This document shows, one piece after another, positions 1 through 9,798 of a stretch of 64,000 nucleotides of DNA (its first letter is position 1; the number at the start of each line of letters is the position of its first letter). The stretch covers positions 24,352,975 to 24,416,974 of the forward strand of contig OW028580.1 in assembly GCA_932294295.1 (NCBI GenBank), in the 5' to 3' direction. This stretch comes from Alitta virens. Lineage: Eukaryota; Annelida; Polychaeta; Phyllodocida; Nereididae. The notes below the pieces were generated by a model. It saw only the letters and a list, made by a program, of their open reading frames with translations. It did not search any database and was not told the DNA's origin. A program made the translations under genes and the position numbers.

Positions 1-398
1 ATGTCGCCACGCGACCTGCACTGCCTGTTATGTAAAACTAACAACACGTAACAAGATTGCATAACATGATTATTCATGAATTGTTAGTTGTTGAGAATAA
101 CCCAAGTGATCTGCTGTTTTATAAACAAAACAACCAGCCCAGTTGCCACAGCATTTTCAAGTTGTGCGGATAAAAAAAAGAGAAAAAAAAACTCAAGCAA
201 TCATACTTACTGGCTTCCAAGAATATTGCAGATACGCCGCAGCCTTCGGCGGCCACTGTCAAGGGTGCGCGTTTGGTATAGGCCCCCAATTGGGGCCTCT
301 GCATCACGCATTCTTTCTATTATACGGAGCCAGTCATTGCCTAACTCCCTGTAGGCCTCATCCACCAAACGCCTCTCTTCGTCACTCACTTGAGCCAT
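1..398 (-). CDS. SANT/Myb-like protein, 5' part (partial)
   Basis: Partial gene running off the left edge. The first coding exon is 398 down to about 208: ATG at 398, then an open frame of about 63 codons ending at a GTAAGT donor. A plausible second exon starts at about 24, after an AG acceptor preceded by TTTTACATAAC; the phases agree (2 to 2). The protein begins MAQVSDEERRLVDEAY, continues with RELGNDWLRI, and the second exon adds QQCRSR. That pattern (acidic helix 1, a GNDW-type turn, a closing helix with QCR.R) resembles a SANT/Myb-like DNA- or histone-binding domain. Only about 70 residues are visible, so the rest of the protein and its function are unknown. The resemblance is by eye and could be coincidental. 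Confidence 0.4.
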
Positions 399-884
399 AT
401 TTTTCTTGTCTCCACGCTTGAGTGGCCACCTGGCACTAATTATACTTACCTGACCCTAATTAGACTGATTACAAATGGCTGGTCAACAACTTTAGAATAA
501 GGATAGGATAGGATAGGATTGGAATATTTGTACAAGTGATATTGTAGTGATGCGTCTGAGCCACGCTCAGTTACTCAGATTCATTCGCATGGGATTAGTC
601 ACACTTCAATGATTTTGTCAAAATATTTACAAATTTCAGCTTGCACTTGACCATTTGGTCAAAATGTTTGAACGCCAATATAAACATGTCCCCTATTCAA
701 TTGGCCAATGTGTTCAGTGGGAGGGGCATTACAGTTTTACTTTAATTTGATTGGTTAATAGGTCAATGATTGACAGATTATGTAACAATTGTTTGCGTGA
801 TAGTTTAATTACCATGTAACCAAAAAGTAGAACAATACACAATGTAGCAAAAAATAATGACTCAGACATAAACATTGTCTGAAC
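399..884. other. Upstream region of the SANT-like gene, no gene seen
   Basis: Presumed promoter side of the minus-strand gene at the left edge. It holds a short GGATA microsatellite at about 500-520 and otherwise AT-rich sequence without convincing exons on either strand. Confidence 0.4.
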
Positions 885-1865
885 ATTTTGCAGGAACTGC
901 ACTTGACTTGACCTTTCACCTGCATTTCTTATATTTATTATAATGATAATCAGAGAAAAGGTGGAACTAGCATAACTCCACTTCTAGCAATAATAAAAAT
1001 ATGCAGTTTTCTGCAAACCCTTTGAAATGATGTTTTTTGCATAACTATTATATAATCCTTTTACCCATTCATTACAGCATTACTTTTTGTTTTAATGTCT
1101 CAATTGTAGCCTGGGAAAAAATCTGATTGGGGGGGGGGGGGGCAATTCGGTCAAAGGTCATGCTTCTAATGTTATGATGTTCACTTTAGTAAACAAGTAA
1201 TATTTATATTTGACAAAATTCTAGCTCTGACTAGTACAACCAGATTGAAGTCCACACAGAAAATACGTCATAGATCTATCTGATTTTGCTTTCAGCAGGA
1301 ATTAAAACTGCATCTTCCAGCAGAAATTAAAACTGCATATTTTTATCATTCTAGAAGTGGAGTTTTGCAATTTCTCACTTTTTGACTGATAATATAGGCC
1401 CATAAAAAAGGCAAGTTATAGGTCTCAATACCAGTGCACACAACGTCTGGGTCATAATTGTTATGTTATGTTTTTTCAATAGTCAGACAAAGTGTCCTAT
1501 AACAAGAAAGTGTCCTGTCTATGCTGAGGCATGCAGGTAAAAGATTCCACCCATGACGTGCATGTGTAAAATGTTGTAGACTCCCAAGCCTTATCATCTC
1601 ATCATTACATCTGCCTCGGACCGCTGGTAAGCTTCAGGTGCAGTAGCATAGGGACATTGAAAGATGAGCAATTGTTATACACAAAACATAATTTCTGATC
1701 ACTTGGTAAGCAGAAAACTGCATCTTTTTAATCATTTCTAGAAGTGAAGTTCTGCAAGTACCCACTTCTTTTTTATGTATTTCAGGTAAATCTCTGATTA
1801 TTATTAATAATTATAAGAGGTCAAGGTTAAAGGTCAAGCCAAGTGCAATTCCTTCAAAAAAAGGT
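885..1865. mobile_element. Non-autonomous DNA element with long inverted arms
   Basis: The left arm (about 887-1015) and right arm (about 1705-1860) are imperfect reverse complements. Both carry, from the outside inward, a GCACTTG.CTTGACCTTT stretch, a TAATAATCAGAGA block, CACTTCTAG and ATGCAGTTTTCTGC. An extra copy of the inner block sits at about 1310-1375. No transposase frame lies between the arms. Arms of about 130-155 bp around a non-coding core indicate a foldback/MITE-like element. I could not define a target duplication. A SINE tail at about 1510-1640 and a G12 run at 1131-1142 lie inside it. Confidence 0.6.
1510..1640 (+). mobile_element. tRNA-derived SINE family A, tail fragment
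   Basis: Contains the family's diagnostic blocks: CTATGCTGAGGCA, AAAAGATTCCACCCATG, and AAGCCTTATCATCTCATCAT followed by ACATCTGCC. The tRNA-like head is missing, so this is a truncated copy. Fuller copies are at 13496-13826 and 44755-45030. Confidence 0.65.
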
Positions 1866-2084
1866 CAATTTTTAACAATGGCGTGTATCAACCCACACCA
1901 CTGCAAGGACTTGTACTCTTATGTAATTCAGCAATTACAGTTAATAAGTAAGTCTAACTGCAAGATATATATGGGTCAAATCCAAGCGTTCTTTCTTGGA
2001 AAAAAAAATTATAACTCGAATTTTCAGCTAAATCTTTTTGGATTTATTTTAACTCGAAAATTTCAGGGCCGGCAATCTTTTTAA

Positions 2085-2500
2085 CGGAGTAAGTAAGTAA
2101 AAGTGTTAAAGAAGTTAAAGATGTAGGTAAAGTTAGTAAAGGAAGCAAAGAAGTAAGTAAGCAACGAAGTAAGGAAATGGTTCTTATAAAATAAGTAATT
2201 ATGTTTCAATAGTGAGCAAGTTTGTCATGCATGGATCTTTCTCTAGCATGGCTTGGGTATTTAAAAAAATTTTTATAAACAGATAAAAGAAAAAGATTCA
2301 GAAGTCTTATCAAAGTCAGTCAGTTCAGCCAAATCAGTCAGTACAGCCAAGTCAGGTTCAGTCAATTTAAATCAGTCTTATATTCAGTCAGTTCAGTCAT
2401 TTAAATCAGTCAGTTGAACTCAGTCAATTCTGTCTGTCTGTCAGTTAAGCTCATCCATTCAGTCAGTCAGTTCAGTCAAGTCAGTCAAGTCAGTCAGCCT
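2085..2500. repeat. Degenerate GTAA and CAGT simple repeats
   Basis: Positions 2085-2180 are a degenerate GTAA/AGTAA run. Positions 2316-2500 are built of CAGTCAGTT and GTCAAGTCAGT variants. Short open frames across the area are by-products of the periodicity and are not genes. Confidence 0.75.
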
Positions 2501-2661
2501 ATGATGGTTCAGTTTTGTGTGGCTTGTAAAATGTTATCTTTTGGTGAATTAAAACACTTGAACTTTATCTGTAATGTGCATGTACACTTTACACTGACCA
2601 GGACAAATATCAGAGGTCAAATTTTATATCTGAGCCTATCTTTTTCTACAGTTATCAGAAT

Positions 2662-2667
2662 TTTATT
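2662..2667 (-). terminator. Candidate poly(A) signal of the sulfotransferase
   Basis: AATAAA on the minus strand, about 63 nt beyond the sulfotransferase stop codon. Position and sequence fit a cleavage/polyadenylation hexamer, but no transcript end is visible. Confidence 0.45.
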
Positions 2668-2729
2668 ATCCCACGTTATTGCATCTTATCAGCAGACTTT
2701 TTCGCCAAGATCAATTGCTGAATTGCATT

Positions 2730-4103
2730 TTATAGTCTGACTTCTTCGCCAAAACTGAATGTCAGTCCCTCCTTTACACAGCGCTTCTTGTACAAATCCT
2801 CAATAATGTGACTTTGTTCTTCATTGAAATGATTCTTCCAATCTCCAACCATTCCCTTACGCATGAATGGTGATATTTCTTGATTAATTGTACTGTACTG
2901 CGAGTAATTCAATGTTGAGACATTTTTCATGTTTTTGAATGCTGTTCGCTGGACTATCTTGGAAACCAACTCATCCGAAATATCTTTATCAAGATGGAAC
3001 GCCACTTGCCGAATAATTTCATATGGTTTGGCCAAGAGGTCTTCATACTTGACGACAAGTACGTTTGGATGATGTCGCAGTTCCCACCAGCTGACCACAT
3101 GGTCAAAGTAACACCCGTAAATTAAACGGTTATTTTGAAATAAGGTGAAGAATTCATCCCACGTGCCTGTGAAAAAATTCAGATTTTCGTTTGCCTTGTA
3201 GAAGTAATATAAGGACACCAGAGTATCTTTGGGATTCCGCATTACCAGGACAAACTTACTTTTCCCTTTATTGAGAGTTTCCATAAAGTACTTTGCCGGC
3301 AGATGCGATTTCAACAAGCGAGGAGGTTGCATTTTCAACACCTTATCCAGAGTTGAGCCTTCTGGTGTTTTCATCTCTACATAGGGAACCCTCTGGGTGA
3401 GGCTAACCTTATCAGATGTTTCAAAATCTCCATTGGTGTGAACCAGATAGACTATCTCTTGCATAACAGTTGTACCTAAAAGAAAAATAGATGACAGTGA
3501 CACATCTGATAGAAAATATAGAATTTTCGGACTGTCATATTCTGTGCACGTGGTATCTGCTTCCTGCCTCAGGCATAGCTCACTAGAGATAAAAATTGCC
3601 CAGGTAACATGTTCCATGGAAAGATGATGATATTAATATGAAAACTATGGCTGGTTACTTTTACCATAGCATCTAAATAGGTATAAGTAAAATAGCCTAC
3701 AAATTGTTCAATTTTTCCCAGTATTTTTGTGGTATTTTCTTTAGCTCTGGGCTAAATATGATAAACCGTATTTCCATGTCAACGGTTAGGACTAGGGGGC
3801 TAACATTTCATCAATGATGTTATTTTACCTTGTACATCAATTCTAAAAAAATATCAATGAGTTTGAGGACACATTCCAGCCCTGGGTCGATTTTCTCAGA
3901 AAATGCCTCTTCATTTGCATTGCATATTTACTGGCTTTTGTCAATATATTTACTTTACCTGTTTTTGGAAAAGTGGCCACTATGACATCGGAGTCATCAA
4001 AAATGGTGTGTTTGATCTTTTCTATGCGTTCAGCTGTAATTGTTCCTAGCAAGGTCATTCCTTCGTAGACATGTTCTCCTCGAATGCAATGACTGGCAGC
4101 CAT
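2730..4103 (-). CDS. Cytosolic-type sulfotransferase (SULT family)
   Basis: Predicted to transfer the sulfuryl group from PAPS to a hydroxyl or amine acceptor in the cytosol; the acceptor cannot be read from sequence. Two exons: 3959-4103 (48 codons plus 1 nt, donor GTAAAG) and 2730-3475 (acceptor TTTTCTTTTAG). Joined they give 296 residues, the usual SULT length. The splice falls within the 5'-phosphosulfate loop, FPKTG then TT. The 3'-phosphate-binding segment (VMRNPKDTLVSLYYF) and the C-terminal signature (RKGMVGDWKNHF) are both present, as is a KxxxPR..KSHLP block. The family's usual W after PKxGTT is V here. The start at 4103 gives a normal SULT N-terminus. The gene looks intact. It is head-to-head with the calmodulin-like gene, 1.7 kb away. 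Confidence 0.93.
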
Positions 4104-5791
4104 CTGTTAATCGAGATCAATATTATGATTTACAGCAATGAAATACATTATAACCACTTTTTTAAACCATATTTTCGATATATTGGCTTTAGTCAGTTTC
4201 CCTCAAAACTGTAACACATCTACATATTGTAACTGGAGTACCTTTGGCTGCATGCGCCAACATTATTGGTTCTGTCAAAAAATATATAAAAGTTGAACAC
4301 TGATGCAGTCCATAATAATATTATAATACTTTATATTAAGCCATAATTACTGCAAATGAAAGCAATGTACATCAGGCTGGCTGACACAGGGAAAGCTGTA
4401 GAAGAAGCCTAGGGCAGCCGAAGTTACCCTTAGTAGCTTTGGCTGCCCGTTATTTTGTTAAATAAATCTCGAATGAATGTGAGTTTCAAGTAGGGTGAAG
4501 GTATATTTTCTTATATAAGGTTAATGTATGTTTTAGTACAGAGCCAATTATTTTTGCCAAAAGTGACTAAAGATACCCTGGTTTATATGGTTACACACAA
4601 GGCATGATGCATTCGATATACAAAGCTTCTTTGGTATAAATTGCACTGTCCTTAATATATAAAGAATATTACCTTGTATGATTCAGGTTGAACTCAGGGC
4701 ACAACATAGATATAAAAAAAAGTAGGTTGCTAGAATATGATCCGTTTTATCTCTAACCAATAGAAATTATGGGCATTGTGAACAGCATAACAATGCTACT
4801 GATATCTGGCTTCCTAAAGATACCATTATCTCTGTAATAGGCATTGGTGTGTGTGTTTGTTTGTTTGTTTGTTATGCCTCATCAGCACCTGATTGGGCTA
4901 TGTAGAGACTCTCTAGGTAATAGGCATTAAAGTGCTCATATTTAAAAAAAATTTCAAAGCCATGCTGTTTCAAAAATATTATGGATATACATATCATATG
5001 CCCTGGATTTAAAGCTGATTACTTATAGAAAATAAAACAAATGGAATCATGCATTTTCCCTAATTACTTTCATCACAGCATTAGCGAGACCAAAGTATGC
5101 CCATATTACCCAACTTTACCCTATCTATCTATCTTCTATCCTCTATCTATCTTCTGTCTGTCCAGCTGTCTATCTATCTATCTATCTAATCTATCTACAT
5201 AGACCTAATGCTGCCATAATTTACATGGACATTGCACGTCTTTTGCTCTGACTGACAGTTTATTTTATTGCATTCAATCGAGTCATGGTTGTGCTGCATT
5301 TCCATAGGATTTCTATATTTCGTCTTTTGTCTGTGTAAAGCATGGTAAATGACCTTTAATATTCTTCTGTTATTAAGTTGTATACAGCCACATTTCTTTA
5401 TTGGTCCAGGTTTCAGCTGCATAAATAAAATGTTGAAAGAATATAGCATCATTCTAGGATTGAAGTAAATTGATCTTGAGATTAGATTTTCCTCTGAGCA
5501 TTTCTATTCTTACTATTTATGTATTCATTAATATTACTGTCCATATGACTCTATATATAAACAGACTTAGTTAAGTGAGGCATGCCTGTATAATCTTTAA
5601 GCGAAGTATAATTCAATAATCTCTAAAGATTATCTTGAACTTGATTAAGTTTGTAGTCACTATACAGAATCATATCAACTATGGCTCCATACATATAGTA
5701 CTACCAGATACACAGTAACAACATAAGAGATATTGAAATGTGGGGATTTTAAAAGTTAATTTTGAACTAAATAATTCATATAACTACAACC
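4104..5791. other. Intergenic region between divergent genes
   Basis: Lies between the starts of the sulfotransferase (minus) and the calmodulin-like gene (plus), so it should contain both promoters; no TATA box stands out. It holds a hairpin at about 4411-4449 (GGGCAGCC paired with GGCTGCCC), a TG/GTTT repeat at 4848-4872 and a CTAT repeat at about 5120-5205. No coding exon seen. Confidence 0.5.
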
Positions 5792-8700
5792 ATGAACAAC
5801 AAGGCCAAGTTGAGCGATATACCACTGGACAATACTGAGTTGCCATTTTCCGAAGAACAAGTTGAAGGTAACGAACCTGGAATAATTTACCAAGTAACTT
5901 AAAGAATGTTATACGTTAAATAGCTTTAAAGTACACCTAAAAAATTATATCAAGAATGCAGCCTATGAGTGAATGATAGTGTTGGTGCTATAACTAGGTT
6001 ATTGTGTATTTATTGTTGTGTATTTTATTGTTTGTGTATTTTATTGTTAATGTATTTATTGTTAATGGTTTTTAATTGTTATTGATATCTATGGATTTTA
6101 TTATTTTATTGTTTTTTTACTGATGTAAAGGGCCCGGGTGTAAAACAGCTTCGGCTGATCTGGCTACCCTTTTAAAATATATTTGAAAAAAAAAAAAATA
6201 ATTTAATAAAAAAAAAAATGAAACTAACTGTATTTCAACCAATTGCAATACTGGGCTTCATGCATTATAAGCAGTATGGCGATGGGTTGAAATACAGTAT
6301 ACTATATTTGGATATAGCATGCAGCGATGAAATTTAGTGAAGTGGTGCAGTACCTGATAAATAAATTTCATCGCTGCATGCTTTCTCCTCATTTCTTAAG
6401 GTAATTTTGAAAGCAAGACAAAATGGTGCTATACTCAAACAACATGCTTAATATATCTCTCCACACTTGGGATATAACCAACAAAAATGTTAGTTACCTC
6501 TTGTAAAAGTCCATCCATTAAAGACTCCAGTTTAATGACATTGCAGTCCAAAAGTCAGAGTGACTGTTCAATGTAGACTTTCAAGTCTCATCTCAGCTTG
6601 AAGCAAGTCAAGTTCTTCCAGTTCCAAAGTGGGTAGAGTCCAAAGTGCAGTAAGCACAATATATGCAGAGTCCAAAGTGTACAAGTAATAACACAACAGT
6701 AGTTTTGCTTCCTCAGCTGGCAAGATGAAACTGATATTTTCTGTCTGCAGCGTAGGAGATAAGCGAGGTACTCCTTCTAGGAGCTTCAGCGCTTTTGGAG
6801 ACTTGTGGGGGATCCTGGACATCATGGTCAGAAGGCCCGATAGGTCCAGGATCTGGATCTCACCACGTCTGGCCGCATCAAGGGGGAAATCTGGAAGGAA
6901 AAATAAGAAGATGTTAGATTAACAGGAAAAGATTTTTGTGAGATTAGTAGGGGAATGGGAGATTATTGTCTAATTTTACGGGTTAGGGGGAAGGGGAGTC
7001 TACGAATTCTAGTTAGAAAAAACTGATATTTTTATTGTGCACAGTGTATATGTATTAAAGGTACAATTCATGCAGTTTCCCCCCAGCAGGGCTGAGAGGG
7101 AATTATCAACCAATCACAACACAGTAAACTCCACATTCCATGGGGTGATACCTCCCCAAAACAGGGTTGCTACCAGCATCTTTCTCCCAATTCTGCCAGG
7201 GATTAGGGCAGCTAAGACAATGGAGCAAAAGTAGACCCCCTGCAGGGCTCTGCATTGTGCTGAGGCTATTTATAGCTCAAGTCACAATGGGCTATTGTGC
7301 TGAGTGTCAACTTTGGCTTGGTCAGCAGTTTTGGAGGGAAAGTTTTGGAGGGAAAGTTAGCAAGCTCCTCCCACAATTTAGGACTCAACAGTGAGGCATC
7401 TTAACAGGGCAATGCACTCACATAATACTGACAATAAATCAATATGAAGAACAAAATGAATAATACAATCTATCAATTGACAATTGGACATAAGCAATCA
7501 ATCAATTAATGACTTAATCAATCAATCAATGATATAGTCAATCAATTGATTGATAATACAGTCAATCAATTAATAATGTAATCAATACTAATGATATAAT
7601 CAATGTTAATAATCAATGTTCCTTGCAGCAGGCTAACTAAACATAAAGCTAAACATGAGTAATAAGAAAATAACTGACACATGTGAGCAGAGCAGTGACT
7701 AGCACATGGAAATGATGAGAACACATAACAACTGCATTTAGGTCACACATGAGCAGAGGCCTGCATAGGGCAGGTGTAATGAAGAGCAAATGTCATATAA
7801 CTCTAACTGACATATATCCTTTGCCTAGGGCAAGTGTAATGAGAAGCATACAATCAATGCACCTGTCATATAACTCTAACTGACATATATCCTTTGCCTA
7901 AGGCAAGTGTAATGAGGAGCATACAATCAATGCACCTGTCATATTACTCTAACTGACATATATCCTTTGCCTAGGGCAAGTGTAACGAGGAGTGTACAAT
8001 AATGCACCTGTCATACAATTCTAACTGACATATGATAAGTGGTTGCCAGGGGCTGCACTTTACACTCTGTCCTACTCAGGATATAACTATTAGCTGTAAC
8101 AATATTTCTGCACACAGTCCTTCAAACAATTTTTGCCAAGTTGTTATGTTAATTCAAATATGTAAATTTGCTCCATAAAGACGTTGAACTAATAAGTGAA
8201 CAAAAATTCCCAGAATTTTCCTGATCAGAATTTAGTTATGTATAAAACGACAACTATTAATAAAGAGTATTATTGAAAATATCATATATACAAAGCCCTG
8301 TCCTTTGTTTTAGAGTACAGAGAAGCCTTTACAATTTTCGACAAAGATGGCAGCGGAACAATCACGACAAAGGAACTTGGAACTGTGATGAAGTCTCTTG
8401 GTCAGAATCCAACTCCGGAAGAACTACAACAGATGGTTGATGAAGTGGACATTGATGGTACACTGTATTTTAATTTAAACCGATGCCTCAGTTGACCAGT
8501 TGACCTCTTCCACATCCATCATAACATAAATCATGTTTGTGTAATATCCTGTGTGCCAATTAAACTCCTGAACAAACTTTTAAAAAGTTTGGTTTATCAC
8601 ATCTCATCGTGTACTTTTTTTTTTTTACTGTCACTCGGTTGACCTTTCAGGCAATGGGGAAATCGACTTTGATGAATTTCTGCAGATGATTGCAAAAAAA

Positions 8701-9617
8701 ACCAGAGAAGCGGACAGTGAGGAAGAAGTGCGAGAAGCGTTCCATGTTTTTGACAAAGACTGCGATGGATTTCTTAATCTTAGAGAACTAAGAGAAGTAA
8801 GTTAAAATAAGTAGAAACCTACAACTAAACCTAATCATAGCCTACACGGCTGTAGGTAGACATCACTTTTTACTGAGGTCCAATGAGGTAGCCTTTCTTA
8901 GTATATTTGTTCTATAAATAAGTAAAAGAAAAGCATGAAAGAAGCAGCACTATGGGTAAAACTTATGTCATTGCTGGCTACGACCTTGCTTTTTTAATCA
9001 ACATACAGATTAAGTTTATTTATTTTATTTTTTTATTTTTTTTAACCACTGTGTGTATCTCTCCACTGGCTCCATAATTTAGCAGTGTATCATTATTAGA
9101 CAACTGGGTGGCCTCTTAGTAGCAATGTACATTAACATCTTAGAGCCCCTATTAGTTATAATATAATAAAACAATAATTATGTTGACATGTTTTGTAAGA
9201 CTCATGGGCCAAATTAACACTTATTTGTTTCAAATATGGAAGCAGTCTTACACTGGCACTTTCCTTAATTTTATAAAATGTTATGTAAATCCAAAGCATT
9301 TGTTTTCATATTTATAATTTATGGATTTTTTCAAAAATCTCGTCAGGCGATGCGAAATCTTGGTGAAGAATTGACTGACGAGGAACTTGAAGAGATGATA
9401 AAAATGGCTGATGCAGATGGAGACAACAAAATCAGCTACAATGGTAAAACTATTTTTCTAAGTGAATATTATAGGAACTAGGCAGCCCCAGTGGATTTTT
9501 TTGTAACTAAAACAGACATCAGAGACACTTGCTTACTACTTATGCTATTTTTGTAATCTTAAGAAACTTCAGTGCACTTTTTCTTTTTCAGAGTTTTTAC
9601 AAATGATGTCAGCATGA
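5792..9617 (+). CDS. Calmodulin-like four-EF-hand protein
   Basis: Calcium sensor of the calmodulin superfamily. Exons: 5792-5867, 8314-8457, 8651-8796, 9347-9443, 9592-9617. Every junction is GT-AG and phases agree, giving 162 residues (calmodulin is about 149). The first 25 residues are an unusual, non-calmodulin N-terminus ending FSEEQVE. Loops: EF1 [14 protein letters not shown]2 [14 protein letters not shown]3 [14 protein letters not shown]4 [12 protein letters not shown]. All have Asp at 1 and 3 and Glu at 12, so all may bind calcium, although EF4 has Asn in place of the usual Gly at loop position 6. The linker [11 protein letters not shown] is typical of calmodulin. The divergence argues for a calmodulin-like paralogue, not the ubiquitous calmodulin; targets unknown. 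Most of the gene lies in exons too short to show as long open frames. Confidence 0.93.
5990..6235 (+). mobile_element. Probable 3' end of a non-LTR retrotransposon
   Basis: A T-rich stretch of repeated TGTGTATTTTATTG motifs is followed by GGGCCCGGGTGTAAAACAGC, CTTCGGCTGATCTGGCTACC and then an A-rich tail from about 6184. This resembles the 3' UTR and tail of invertebrate LINEs. No reverse transcriptase frame is present, so at most it is a 5'-truncated copy, in intron 1 of the calmodulin-like gene. Confidence 0.4.
6226..6382. repeat. Two nearby inverted repeats (cruciform-capable)
   Basis: ACTGTATTTCAACC (6226-6239) pairs with its reverse complement at about 6284-6297. Just downstream, the 21-nt arm 6316-6336 is perfectly complementary to 6362-6382, with a 25-nt loop. 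They may be the remains of one small palindromic element in the intron. Confidence 0.7.
6568..6890 (-). other. Open exon-like segment, unrecognised
   Basis: A strong 3' splice-like site (TCTTCTTATTTTTCCTTCCAG) at 6891-6911 on the minus strand opens a 106-codon frame ending at a TGA at 6568. It includes the stretches [20 protein letters not shown] and [12 protein letters not shown]. Upstream, at 7267-7274 on the same strand, there is a TATAAATA box. I do not recognise the protein, and no matching upstream exon was found. It lies within intron 1 of the calmodulin-like gene. It could be the last exon of a nested gene, a decayed mobile-element frame, or chance. Confidence 0.22.
7440..7625. repeat. 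AATC-type degenerate microsatellite
   Basis: Interspersed AATCAATC, CAATTGA and AATCAATTAATGA units, partly self-complementary. Confidence 0.75.
7766..8036. repeat. 73-bp tandem repeat, nearly four copies
   Basis: The block CTCTAACTGACATATATCCT recurs at 7801, 7874 and 7947, with a diverged copy at about 8019, at a spacing of 73, 73 and 72 bp. Each unit also carries GGCAAGTGTAA and CAATGCACCTGTCAT. It lies in intron 1 of the calmodulin-like gene. Confidence 0.85.
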
Positions 9618-9718
9618 TAAGGAATGGTTTATGGAGAAGCAATCTGTATTTCAATGTGAAACATGTTCTTTTTCATTAGATACCGTCATTTAAAGTATCA
9701 AAATCTTGTGATATAATC

Positions 9719-9724
9719 AATAAA
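9719..9724 (+). terminator. Poly(A) signal of the calmodulin-like gene
   Basis: AATAAA 102 nt after the TGA stop, in an A-rich context, at the expected place for the 3' end of a short 3' UTR. Confidence 0.6.
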
Positions 9725-9798
9725 AAATCAATATAAGTGGGTAACAATCAATACCAATGTGTCAAGAAGACATGAATAAAGCACCCAAAGGGTACGAA

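Noticed and set aside
6911..7406. Possible solo LTR (TGTTA...TAACA ends, TATA box, AATAAA at about 7030 on the minus strand)
   Set aside because: No target duplication, no primer-binding site or polypurine tract next to either end, and no second copy in the window.
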